DNA of 64,000 nucleotides from Pithys albifrons albifrons. Taxonomy: Eukaryota > Chordata > Aves > Passeriformes > Thamnophilidae. Position numbers and translations under genes: made by a program. The stretch is taken from assembly GCF_047495875.1 (NCBI RefSeq), contig NC_092459.1, forward strand, positions 12,900,965 to 12,964,964, given 5' to 3'. Each line of letters starts with the position of its first letter. Within the stretch, counting starts at the first letter, position 1. The notes below the pieces were generated by a model. It was not told the origin of the DNA. It saw only the letters and a program-made list of their open reading frames with translations, and ran no database searches. This document shows, piece by piece, positions 50,015 through 61,620 of the stretch.

Positions 50015-50925
50015 ATCAGTCACCCAGCACGGCTTGCAGCCCCAGCTTCTGCTTCATCTCCCTCTGTAACTTGTAGTAGTACATTGTTTTGGGTTGGGAC
50101 TTTTTTGCAGACTGCCTCAGCCAGCAGACAGAGATAGATGCTCCTTCTCTTGTGGCAAAACAGTCTTTCCCATTTGGTGGCCAACTAAATTCTTTCTCGC
50201 CAGCTTTGAGTAATGTACCAATTTAATATCTAACACTGACTGGAAACCTACTCCAATACTTAAGCAAATTTAAAAATCACATCAAGCTCTTAAAAAAAAA
50301 ATCCAGGCCTTCATTATCATGAAGTGGAGAGCTAATCAAAGGATGTTTTACATTTTCCAGGGAAGGAAACTCTGAAGCATTTCCACTTAACTTGCTGGAA
50401 TTTAAGGAGCGAGCTAATTAATTTGTGGCTTGTGGAAGAATTTAAGGGCTTACTGTAAATTCTGAAAGACCCTTTAAAATTATTTAAATGTTGCAAAAAG
50501 TACTGAGGCACCATGCTTGGAGACTGAAAATAATTTCTTTTTAGCAGAGGGGCTCAAGCTTACCTATGTTTACCTATGGTTTAGCTCATTAAACCTGCAT
50601 GCCTTGGACAAGTTAGTCTGGGGTGGGAAGTCAGGTGTTCATGATTGAACAGACACTTAAACACACCCTTTCTCACACACATGTACTTGTCTCAAGGCTC
50701 AGCAAACTTCATTGGAAGACAAACTTGCACTAAATTGCTATGCTGAATTAGGTCCTTTTACTTGGCTTCTCTGTGGAAGAGTAAATGTCAGCAGTTACAT
50801 CTGTGATTCTCTGCCTCATTAATTGGAATGAGACTGGAATTAAACCAGAATGTCATTTGCAAGAGACAGTAGAAAGGTGTAAAAACTTTGGCCCTCAGCT
50901 TCAGAAGAGATGTAACTGCTCAATG

Positions 50926-51318
50926 TATCGAGGAGCAGCTGAGGTCACTTTTCTGTTCAGCCTGAAGGAAACAGAGAGGACACCTAATGGCAGTCTACGA
51001 CTTCCTCATGAGGGAAGGTGGAGGGGCAGGCACTGATCTCTTCTCTGTGGCGATCAGTGGCAGGACCCAAGGAATGGCCTGAAGTTGTGTCAAGGGTGGG
51101 CTAGGCTGGATATTAGAAAGTTCTTCACCCAGAGGGTGGTTGGGCATTGGAAGTGGTCTCAGCACCAAGCCTGACCGAGTTCAAATGCTCTCAGGCACAT
51201 GGTGTGGCTCTTGGGGCTGTTCTGTGCAGTGTTAGGAGTTGGACTTGATGATCCTTGTGGGTTCCTTCCAACTCAGAATTTTCTCAGAATAGTCTGTGAT
51301 TCTCTGATTCTCTGAACT
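50926..51318 (+). mobile_element. CR1 LINE, 3' fragment
   Basis: Begins at GAGGAGCAGCTGAGGTCACT in the end of the reverse-transcriptase frame, passes CTACGACTTCCTCATGAGGG, GGCAGGCACTGATCTCTTCT, GGATATTAGAAAGTTCTTCA, CACCAAGCCTGACCGAGTTC and GTTGGACTTGATGATCCTTG, and ends TCTGTGATTCTCTGATTCTC. It has small deletions against the CR1 pattern and is non-functional. Confidence 0.94.
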
Positions 51319-52107
51319 ACTATTGAGCAGTAGTTAAAGTTGCTGTGAAGGCTGTAGAGTTGGGAATTCATTGGTAATACAATTGGGTTACTGTGTTGGA
51401 GCACATTGCTCCATATGTCATTTTCTTCCTCATGTGAGCTGCTGCCCCCCTTACGAGTCATCGAGTTTCAGCTATTGAGTTTCCTGATCTTGAAGGGACT
51501 CATCACAGTGCTCCTGAAAATGACTGGCTCCTCTGATCAAGTTGAAGGATGTCTCTTTGCCCTTTAGCAAGGATAAGCAAAGGTGACTATAACACAGTAA
51601 AACTGAAGCAATTCCTACTGTGTCTGTGCTTTAACTTTGAAATTCTACTTCCTCATCCTACAGAATTTCTAAACCACTTTCCTTGGAATCCTTATGAGAA
51701 TTCCAGTATTTCCCCTCCACAAGCTCTAGTTAGGGACTGGTAAATGGTTCATTCCTTGCCAGCCTTCTGCAGACCATTATTGACATTGCCTCCTCTAGAC
51801 ATCTGCCTATGCTATAGGAGACATGTTTCCCTCCCTTGAATTTCCTTCAAACCTGGACTCCAGGAAGGTGATGTGATGTCTGCTCACTGCAGGTATCTCC
51901 ATCTATACTGAGAGCAGCAGACCTATTTTTTTTCTGCTCCCAAAGCAAAGTCACTGCTTCCAAAGCTTGGAAAAGAAGCATAGACAACTTTAGGAAGAAT
52001 AAGCGTGTCTCTTTGAGGGTTCTCCTCTCACTGTAGAAAGGGCACATGGGAATTGAACACACAGTTCCCACTGACCACCTACTAGAGTCAAGAACCTAAA
52101 TATTTCC
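51319..52107. other. Unique sequence, no recognised feature
   Basis: Between a CR1 and an LTR; nothing recognised. Confidence 0.5.
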
Positions 52108-52866
52108 TGTGCTGGTTTAAAGGTAAACCAGCAGGAGAAGTGAACCCAACACAAAAGAGATTATAAATCACAGTTACAATTTAATAAAAATATTACAATA
52201 AATGCAATGATACAAAGGGAAATTTGTTTTGCCCCACAAACCCCAGAAGTATAACCCCAGCACCCCGGGGCACAAACAGAATGGTGTTCAATAGCCCCTG
52301 TGCTGAGACACACACCCACACCCACACCTACACCCATACCCATCCCACCGTGATTCCTCTGAGTCCAAAGTAAAAGGGGAAAACCTGTTGGTGCAGATGA
52401 CGGTCACAGTCTAGTTGAGAGTGGTGGTCTCCTTCTGTCAAGGTTCTGGTCCTCCTCTGGATCCAATGACGGGTCCCAGAAGTCTCCAAATCCCAAGATT
52501 ATATACTCTCAGATTCAGGTGGGAACTCCCAGTGCCTCCCCCAGGACAGGGAGTTCCGCAATGGGTGATCTAACTCTGTGAGTCATGGGGTATTTTTGGA
52601 ATCATTGATGACCCATTAGCAGACACACCCCCTCAGGCTGGGTGTGAAGGTGCTAACAACTCCATGGAGGGGTGTTATCACAGCTCATATCTCACAGGCT
52701 TCTTTAACACCCAGCTTACATCCTGAGGGGTCAGGTGCACCCTGGGCAGATGCTGCAAATGGTCCATTGTTAATAGTTCGTGAGAAATGATATAGAGGGT
52801 GAAGAATACACAGCTTTGGTCACACCCACACAGTGATAAACTGGTCCCAGCTGCTGAACTAGAACA
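52108..52866 (-). mobile_element. Solo LTR, same family as the one at 24641
   Basis: A 759-bp element starts TGTGCTGGTTTAAAGG on the plus strand and ends CTAGAACA. Its reverse complement parallels the LTR at 24641-25267 from the first bases (TGTTCTAGTTCAGCAGCTGG) through GACCAGTTTATCACTGTGTG and AATGGACCATT to the final TTTAAACCAGCACA. On the minus strand a TATATAA box lies near 52499-52507 and ATTAAA near 52180. Flanking 5-mers (TTTCC and CTCCC) match at only three of five positions, so the target duplication has decayed or the ends are slightly off. It is longer than the other copy, partly through a CCCACA-type hexamer expansion at 52302-52346. No internal retroviral genes are present. Confidence 0.9.
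52302..52346 (+). repeat. (ACACCC)n-like hexamer repeat inside the LTR
   Basis: Degenerate tandem CACCCA/TACCCA units, G-rich on the minus strand, absent from the related LTR at 24641. It is a local slippage expansion. Confidence 0.8.
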
Positions 52867-55756
52867 CTCCCTAAAGTGCTCAGTAGGCACTTTAGTGCAC
52901 ACAATGCTCTACTTGCAGCCTTGCATGCAGCATTTTATTGCCAACATTGAATACAGGGAGGAACAACAAGGTGATTTTATGAGAGAAAGGCTGGCATCAG
53001 AACCTCTGAGTGCTACGACACTTCAGAGCTCTGAGCTTACTCACTTGCATGAGCAAATCTGAACCACACTAAATAATATATTTTTCCCCCGTTTATTTTG
53101 CTCCACTATTGACTCAAAGGGTCATCTTGCATACCATAAACTTGGTATTGTTACAACACATCATATGTGAAGGAGTCAGAAGAATATTATTTGTGCTGAT
53201 AATATGGTTCCCGTAAGAAAATTCCAGCGGGGCATCAAAAGGAAGGAACTATTCTGAGATAGCACTTCATTAAATCTTTGTATTTACTTAAAGAACAATG
53301 GTTTAGTGATAGATAGAAAAACAGACATTGGGTGGAGATGAGGGCTAGAAATGGGAGAACATATTTTAATAAAGAAGGAAGTGAAAGCTAGAAAATGTTT
53401 AATGCCAATAAAAAGAGGTGTATTTTTGTGAAGATTTACATATAATCCAAACCCATCCCCTCTACTCCATGTTGACATGACATTCTATACCAGCATGTTG
53501 TTCAGACCAGAACAACACTGCCAGACCAGTTTGCAGACCAGTCAGTAGGCTAACATCCCAGCAGCTCTGTACAAGGCAGAAAAACCTGTGTCTAAACTCC
53601 AGCAACAGAAACATATCACAGCCTTTCTTCTCCTGACTCACCAAGGCAGCTGACTAGCCAAGTCAGGGGAACATTTGACATTTGTTCCCGCTTATGAAAG
53701 ACCCACTCAAGAACTTTAAAGAGCACAGAGATCTTAGCATCAAAGAAGAACCATAGTACCAACGCATGTCATGATCATAAAAGAGGAACAGCTCTTCAGA
53801 ACGACAACTCCAGTAAGAGGACTTATCTACACTAGCTCAAATAAAAGTCCTCTACAGACTTTTCATGCTTATGCCTTGCACTGTGCTTCATTACAGAGCT
53901 ACCCAAAAGATCATTCAGACTCCTGTACTTGGCTATGCCTACATTTTCCCTCTGCAGTATCACTTCCTGAGAAGCATCAGATCTCTTGCACAGAGCTCAA
54001 GAGTCTGTCCTGCACAGCTAGTGTAGGGCCAGCCAGAGCCAGGACCCACTGAGACCTGTCAGCTGATGCAGTCCTCCATCCCACTAGTGCTACACCATCT
54101 GTGCCAGCTGGGGAAATGTCGATCCTTGTGCAGTTCTAGTCAATTTTGCCTGGTATCACGGACAAGTGCTAACATGTCCAGTGTGCTGTGCTTTCAAATG
54201 TCATACGTAGTCTTGCACTAGAGAGCAAAGCCTGACCTCCCCCTCAAAGGTGCCAGCTGTGCTCTCCAGCTGAGCTCTGCCACAAGGTGCATCCCAGAGA
54301 TGCCAGCTCCACTAGTTCACAGCCAGGGGTGACTCAGTATAGACCAGCCCAGTTAGCCAAGGTATGTTTACACAGCTGTTCATCAAAATGTAGTTTTTTG
54401 CCTCAAAAATTGAAATTGTGGCAGAAAGTGTTCCTTATTGTTTTTTAGAAAGGACTTTGTCTCTCAAAGAAGTCCAGATGGGCAACTCTCTACAGCAGTG
54501 GGAACTTTATGGGCAAAGACAGGGAAAGCCAAGTGTGGATTTGGGCTTCCTAACCCTCTTCAGCCCAGAATGTTACATGAATCATTCATCCGTAGAATCT
54601 TTAAATCTCAGGGTGGAAATGAGGAACACCTCCTAAAGTTAAAAGATGAACCACTGCTCTTTAACAGAGTGTTCATTTTCATAGCTGTACATGCATTTCT
54701 ACCACCATAAAATATGCAGCTGTATTAATATATACAATTGTACAAAGCATTCATTTATTATTTAAATGATATTTAGTATATTTAATCAGTGCCTAAGCTC
54801 TTTAAAGGGATAATTCAAATTAATTTGACACTTCATTTGCAAAATCAACATTTAGCAGGTTTATATAATCTGTCCAAGGCTGTTAACACACACAAAAATG
54901 TCTCTCCACTGTCAAATTTCAAGAAGAAATGAAAGCAGCAATTTCCATTAGTTCTAAGGAGTGGGGACAGCCAGAAGCTGAAGATAAAAATACCAAATTA
55001 CTTCTAACCCAAAGATTTCTGAAACATAAGAATACTGTTGAAAAGAAAATATAAAGTCAGAATTGGAAAGCTAAGATATATCTCATTAAATGAATATTTT
55101 TCTATTTTTTTCATTGAACTTTATTTTCATGTCAAATTTCAGCACATACTTTCAGGGTTTTTTTCTAAATTTAACACGATAACAGGAATGCACTCAGGAT
55201 ATTGTGAAAAAGCTAATAGCACTCAGTAATAAAGTATCTGTCCATCATCTCTATTGTTTTATGTGTGCTTAGGGAAGGAAGGAAATCTTTGAAGAACTTA
55301 ATATTGTAGTGAGTAAGCTTCACCTCAACGCATGTCTGATAGAAAACATTTAATAGCCTTTCAGCTGGACATGCCTTAACCTTTCCACAAGTTCAAGTAC
55401 TCAGAAAATTAATTTCTTTCTCTAATTCTGAGGGGTTTGTCTTGCTAAGATGTGTGACTTCACCTGTGTTGAGTATAGAAAGACCAAGTTTAAATTTACA
55501 GCCACAATCAAGTAATATATATATAAAGAAGCAGAAAAATCTGTGGCACCCTTTCATTGTTTCTGCAAGTCAATATCTATTGTACATTTGCATTGCTTGC
55601 CAAAAGATTCAAGAGTTAAGGTGATCACAGAATTATCATCTGTCCCTTTGGCATACCCTTACACTTGACAGTCCATAATGAGCAATTTAGTAGGTAAAAT
55701 TTGCATAAATTATATTATTCCTGTTTTTACAGGTCTGTACAAGATTTCCCAACTCA
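52867..55756. other. Unique sequence, AT-rich toward the right
   Basis: No repeat or gene was recognised. The block at 54.70-54.86 kb is very AT-rich with many TAAT and ATTTAAAT motifs. Confidence 0.5.
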
Positions 55757-55896
55757 CTGAAAAGTGTAAATCTCTCCTTTCAGGAGGAGTATCTTCAAAT
55801 GCTGAGACAATTACCGGTGTCATGGTCATCATTTACGTGGAACTGTAATTTCAATGACTCATCATCATCATGGCCAGGCTTCGCAAATGAAGATTT

Positions 55897-55930
55897 GGGA
55901 AGGGCTGTACCCACGTGGGTGTGCCCTTCC
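55897..55930. repeat. Long near-perfect inverted repeat with CACGTG core
   Basis: GGAAGGGC (55898-55905) pairs with GCCCTTCC (55923-55930), and inside it the 12-base perfect palindrome ACCCACGTGGGT (55909-55920) continues the symmetry after a small internal bulge. The central CACGTG is a canonical E-box. As RNA it would form a stable stem. It lies about 130 bases 3' of the 5S-derived sequence on the minus strand. Confidence 0.85.
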
Positions 55931-56056
55931 AGACTGTGCAGTGGATTTTTTAGGTGAGGCACAGCGTGTGTGAAACTGGCCCCACCCTTAAACTCCTAAG
56001 GTTCATCTGCTACGGGCAAGAGAGCTTGAATGGTGACAGCAAAGCCCTCAGGACTA

Positions 56057-56167
56057 GAGCCTACAGCCCCCGATATTCCCAGGAGGTCTCCCATCCGAGT
56101 ACCAACCAGGCCTGACCTTGCTTAGCTTCTGAGATCTGACAGGATTGGGCGTCAGGGTGGCAATGAC
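56057..56167 (-). pseudogene. 5S rRNA-derived sequence (pseudogene or 5S-headed element)
   Basis: The minus strand matches vertebrate 5S rRNA over almost its whole length: GCCACCCTGA near the start, AGAAGCTAAGCAAGGTCAGG (A box and intermediate element region), GGATGGGAGACC (C box region), CCTGGGAATATCGGGGGCTG and GTAGGC at the 3' end. By eye about 85% of positions agree with the functional gene, with small deletions in the first 40 bases. 5S RNA is transcribed by RNA polymerase III through an internal promoter bound by TFIIIA; the C box core is intact and the A box has single changes. The T-run terminator that normally follows the gene is absent, and the first TTTT on the minus strand is at 55760-55763. 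It stands alone, not in a 5S cluster, so it does not supply ribosomal RNA. It could be a retroposed pseudogene or the head of a 5S-derived SINE; both are discussed in the findings. Confidence 0.92.
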
Positions 56168-57033
56168 TAGGAATATATAAATAACACTAAACTTCAAGCC
56201 TGTATTATGGCTGCTCTCTCAGTTCAGCACCTTTATCATTCCAGGCCGGAACATCCTGAAGATTGTCTCTTGTAGAGCCAATATCCAGCATGAGGTACTG
56301 GGATATGAATCAGTAACACCTTCAGCTATCAAATGGTCATGTAACTGTAGCCTTACAGGCAGATGACTCACCCTGTAAAAAAATTTTAGGTGTATCTCTT
56401 TGTCTTTTGGTGGCCGTTAAATTAATTTCTACATAAAGCTGATTTTAAATGTAATGCATAAATGCAAACTGTTGTTTAAGAAAACAAAGCAGCTACAGGC
56501 AAGAATATTACAGACTGAGTCATTCAGAATTTAGTATTTCCTCTCTCAGGGGTATATCAGTCATCTCAGATCTTTACCTCAATCTTATCACATTCCTCAT
56601 CCTTCTAGCACCAGCCTTGGTGGACATTTGCCAGAACCTCTTGCTTAGTGTGTCTTGGTTTTCATTAAATGTCAAAGCCTTTTACCCCTGTTCTCCTCCA
56701 GTTCTTGCCCCAGGCTCATGGGGAGCTCAGCCTCAAGTCTGTGTCACCATCCTGCTACAATCCCATGGGCTGTGATGGAGGCAGTAGGGGTTCAGCCATC
56801 TCTGTGTCCATGGGCTGCTCATCTGGGATGAAAGTGCAACTCCATTTGTGCCTTCATCAAAAGGCCTGGCCCTGTCAGGAGGACCTGGCATCCTGCCATT
56901 ACTCGAGATCCTGTCCAATGCAATCACCACTAAATCTTTGCAATGAAAACACAAGTGTCTCCTGGTAGTAAGATTTTGCTGTTTGCACAGCCATGAATGG
57001 ACCTCCTCAGTATCGTCCTTCTTTCTGGTGCAG

Positions 57034-57141
57034 GTAAAGAAACCACATGAACATGGCAGAAAAGAGTTCCCCTCCAGTCATATTTCCTACCAAAACTATA
57101 CTCTGAATTTTTTGTGGATGTGCACTATGGGACAATCTGAG
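57034..57141 (+). other. Candidate internal exon, unidentified
   Basis: A pyrimidine-rich acceptor ending CTTTCTGGTGCAG (57033) precedes 108 open bases and a donor CTGAG followed by GTAAGG at 57142. The interval is exactly 36 codons, phase 0 at both ends. The peptide starts VKKPHEHGRKEF and ends MGQSE; no family is recognised. It shares strand and phase with the candidate at 48213. Confidence 0.15.
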
Positions 57142-60100
57142 GTAAGGTCAAAATGAGAATAAAATTTTATACCCCCTTTTTCAAGATCTCCTGTCTTTTA
57201 TTAAAGGCCCGGGTTTGCTCGGGGTGACATTGGAGTGTGAATCAAATTTCATCAAGTTACATAGCTTAGATATGCTTTGCAAAAGGTAGTTTGATTAATC
57301 CTGCACTCCTGAGAATGACTTAAAATATGGACCAGATACCAGCTTACTGGGAAATATTAGCAAGCAAGAATACCCTCCTAGAAAAGAATATTTTAAAGAC
57401 AGGAAAAATGAGAGACCTAGGTAACACATTTGTGAAAGTAGTGTTGAAACACACAAATGGATAAGCCTGGCAATAGTAGCGATTTACATTCCAGAGTCTT
57501 CTGTCTCCCTGAGAATAAGCATTTGCCTCCTGGCCACTGTAGAACCATGCCACTACTTGCTGGTGATACTGGAATGACAGAGATCTTGGTCCAGCCCAGG
57601 GGGTCCGGGTGGAAATGAGCTTTTCTGCCTGCTCAGAGCCCCATAGGAACCCATTGAGCCCAGCCAGACTCGGATCACATGGCAAGGACATAGTGTTCAG
57701 TTTCCTCAGAGCAAAAGACCTACTAATAGGAGCATGAGAAAAGCTCTTGTACAACATACTGGGCAGCACACAGCTCAGTAGCTGCCAGTGAGGCTGTCTG
57801 AGACTCCTCTTTAAAGTTTCCAGTTACCTTAAGTGCTCTGTTTGGGGCGTTAGACCCCTTCCCCCAATAGCTCTAGGCTCTGCTATTTTCCAAGAATATT
57901 TCCATAGCTCACACGTCATTATCATGACCTTTGTATAGGTCCTATTTCATCCATTCACCTTATTTGTTCCGAAGATCTGTCCTTCAATGGTGTTCCATTT
58001 TTATTTATTGGTAACACCAAAATCCAGTTCATTAGCACACTGCATTTTGTGAGAAGGCCATTATTGAGAACATTGTAGAGAGATTTCCCACAGGGACAGA
58101 CCCAGGGAAACTCCTCTAGCAGATCCCCACTGCCAAAGCTTTCTTCCTCACTGCATCTCTGTGCCTGTAAGCCAGTTGCTTGCAGACAGTGCAGTCCCTG
58201 AAGCAGCATCAGTCTTCTCTACTTGCCTGACACTCCTCCCACCAATACCACTGCAAGAATGCACAATGCAGTGGTCTTTTGCTTTGTTTACCAGGGATAG
58301 GTTGGATTAATCTAGCAGAATCCACCCTTACTTTATACATTATCCTATCCATTTAATTTTCCTTTTCTTCAAAACTTGTTTCCAAGTTTTTAGTGCTGTT
58401 GAAGTTAGACTAATGAAACCTGTTCCACTTGCACTCACCAGCATCAACAAACTGTCCAATGAATGGTTAGAAAGCCGTCAAACATTTCCAGCCTGGATGA
58501 GGAAGATGTATTAACAGAAAATTAGGGTTAATCTGCAACTATGTACTTTGCTTTGCCCACTGCACAGAAGAGAGAGGGGTTAAAATGAAAGCAGTTGTAG
58601 AGGGAGGTTAACTAGCAAGAGCAAGAGATTACAACTTGTGACAAAGAGTGAAAAAGGATGGATTCTTTTTCTTACCCTGTGCTGAGAAGAAATATGATTG
58701 AACTTTCTAAATAAATACATCAGAGGACAAGTCCTAAACAGAAGGAAAGTATTTCATAGTCTAAGGCTGGCACAAAAGTAAGTGATTACCAGCCCTTTAG
58801 ACAAGGTAGCAGGGCTAAGGAGTATCCATCTCCATTTAAAGAAATCAATGCATTTGGTAATGAGTCATGATTGCCTGCTATAGAAGGAAACCAAACTCAG
58901 TGCTACTGAAGTTGCAAACAAGCTTTCAGAAAGCATAAGCCCAAATTTATAAAATGGAATTGCTGTTTGTCCACCTCCCAAGGAGCACTCTGACTACCTG
59001 TCTCTGAACTCTCCAAGTCCCTCCACTGGAGCATGGGACACTGGGGAGTCAGGAAAGTGCAGCACTACATTTCTGTGTTGAGTGCTGCCCACCGATGCCC
59101 AGCTCTGCTGTAAGCACCAGCAGCCCTGGTGTTTCCACTTAGCAAAGCAAGCTCAGTCCCTAAGGCCACTGCAGTGGACACACCCACAGAGGAATCATCC
59201 TGTTCCTGGGCTGACCAGCTTTCTCCATTCACCTCTCTTGGCTGTGCTTTCTAATCAATATCTCTTGTCTTCCTTCCTCTGATAGCACTGCCTCTTTCCC
59301 TCACTTTTCTTCTTCCAACAACTTCCGAAATTTGCGTCAGCCTATACCCCTGTGATGTGCTGATTCGGGGGACAGGGCACTCTCTCTTCCCCTAGCCATC
59401 CCAGGTTTCTGCTCCCTCACTACACTGTGCCTTCTTGCAGCTCCAGCCTACCAGCAAAAGCAGAGAAATTCCCCTGCAAAGGGAGTCTCTGCTGCAAATA
59501 CATCCTCCCAGACCAGAAAGTGAGACTGCATGAGCTTACTGTTAAAGCCTGCACTGCAGTGGTTTGCCTGGAAAAATCATTCAAACACCATGAACAACAA
59601 AGAGACCTCCCTCCTGGATACAGTGCTATTTTTGTAGTCATCTTTAGAGTCCTGTCGCACACTGAGCCCTTTGTTCCTTGCTCTGTCCTCACTCATTAAG
59701 AGTGATACTCCATCCCTCACCTCTTCACTGTTTCCTGTTGTGTACCTGTAGCCATCACATCTCTGCTCAGACAATCTTATTTAATCTTAGGTTGTGCTGA
59801 TCAATCCAGGATTTCTTGTCTCTTCCACCCAGGTTTAAATTTCAGACAATTTTGTGGCCTTCCTGCGTGCTGAATTCGCTCCACCTTGTCTATTGGAGAC
59901 AAGGGTATTGTTTATCAAGGTGAACAGGAGTATTGTGCTTTCGTACATGCCAAACTCCAGTCTCCCCTTAAAACAAACAATTTGGCAGCGTGGGTGGCAT
60001 AGGTTTTCTTTTGAGCCATCCTTCCCTCCCAGTGTCTTTGCCTCTGACACTTCCCTCACCTCTCCATCTCTGTTTTAATTTCTCACTCTTAGTGGTCCTC

Positions 60101-60475
60101 GTGCATCAGATTTTCTCAAGATTATTATTCACATAATATGTGAAGATGTTATTTGAGGGCATGTTTTGATGACCTGTCAAAGGCATCAAGGTTCAAATGA
60201 CCTCTAATGAGGGAAAATGTGTGAAAATGCAGAAATTACCATTGCCATGGAGTGTGGGGGTTAGTGCTCCTGCTTGCTCAGCCATAAAGTCTAATGGCCA
60301 AGCCCCACCAGAGATGGGGATACTCCCTCTTGCACTGCACTCCAGGGAGCAGTGCTTCCCTGGCTAAAGCAAATGCATCAGACATGATGCCTTAGCTGGG
60401 GCAAAGAAAGATGAGAGCTAGAACTAAAGAAATCAGTGTTCCCTAAATATTTTCAAATCACCCTCTGTATCACAG

Positions 60476-60609
60476 GCTCTGTTTTCTGCATGCCCCCAAA
60501 CCCAGGGTTGTACAAGCAGCCTCTGGGTTATGAACAGTCTGATGAGGCTGCTAAACACGTCAGTGCCCCCAGCCAGAGCAGCAGGCATGAACCCACAAAA
60601 GAAGCAACA
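60476..60609 (+). other. Candidate internal exon, unidentified
   Basis: An acceptor ending CTCTGTATCACAG (60475) is followed by 134 bases and a consensus donor GCAACA/GTAAGT at 60610. Two of three frames are open. The one entered in phase 1 reads MPPNPGLYKQPLGYEQSDEA and then a Ser/Gln/Lys-rich hydrophilic segment that resembles the disordered part of a real protein more than the other candidates do. No family is recognised, and the phases do not settle which frame would be used. Confidence 0.2.
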
Positions 60610-61384
60610 GTAAGTGCTGTTTCTGTAGCCTTCGTTTTTCTTTCAAACTGAGTAAACTTTGTTTTACCTCATCTCTTTAAAATCATAATAAATCATGTAT
60701 AAAAGGTATAGCAAGAGCACTTCAAAACAAAACATGTACACACAACAACCTACTTTCCCTAAAAGACAGAGTAACTACCAAAAGAGCACTTCAGTGAGTT
60801 GGTGTGTTTCATACAGGATTTTACAGCATGAATTTGCAGTACATCTCAGCAGCTGGGTCACAAAGAGCATTCAAAGCAATGTAATCCTGGTGAAATAAAT
60901 TAGTTGCCGCTGTAAACCTAAAGGTATCAAGCTGTCACACAAGGGATGTCAATCCATAACTGTCATACAACCTCTGCAGATCCTCTCAACAGCTTTAGTC
61001 TTCACAGATGAAGGATTTGACCTGGTAATTCATAACAGGATGAGGCTTCCCTCTGCTTTCATAGATTACTGTAGGAGATGATAACTCACAATAAAGCTTG
61101 CAGCCCAGCAAGACGTCCCCCTTCCCTCTCTGCTTTTGTATTTGTGCATTCAGACACGAGCTCTGCAAGTGTTAAGGTCTATATACCGCATATTCCAAAT
61201 AAAAAAAATTTTCTTGGATATGTGAAAGGAGACTCATAGGTAGATTTTTGTTCAGGGATGCTGAAATGCACCACACCTTTCAATGTGTTGAGGTATCTTC
61301 AAGACATATGCAGCTCCCGGATCCAGTGGGAAATTTCAGACTCAAAAAACGGATGAGGCTGGGAGAGTCCACAACCCCTTGCAA

Positions 61385-61620
61385 CTAGTTTTTCTCTGGA
61401 GGCCATCTCATCCAACCTCACCTTTTAAGAACAGGTTGCCCAGGACCATATCCAGTCAGGTTTTGAGTCTCCACCAATGGAGACTCCACAGACTCTCTGG
61501 GCGACCTGTGCCAGATTTTGACCACACTCACAAGACAAGAAGTGTTTTCAGATGGAATTCCATGTGATTTAACTTGTGCTCAGTGTCTCTTGTATTGCCA
61601 GTGAACACTTTGGAGAAATG
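61385..61620 (-). mobile_element. CR1 LINE, 3' region fragment
   Basis: CATCTCATCCAACCTCACCT, GAACAGGTTGCCCAGGACCA, CTCCACAGACTCTCTGGGCG and ACCTGTGCCAGATTTTGACC are the reverse complement of the CR1 3' region. The terminal ATTCTRTG repeat is missing or diverged. Inactive. Confidence 0.85.

Larger units (their letters stand above)
56168..61384. other. Unique sequence with two candidate exons
   Basis: No repeat was recognised. A 141-codon minus-strand open frame at 57344-57769 has no recognisable domain and is near the length expected by chance. Candidate plus exons at 57034 and 60476 are listed separately. Confidence 0.45.

Noticed and set aside
57344..57769. 141-codon minus-strand frame with some Cys/Trp/Tyr-rich sequence resembling a lectin fold at a glance
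   Set aside because: The spacing of Cys and the WND-type motif of C-type lectins is absent, and the length is near the chance maximum.
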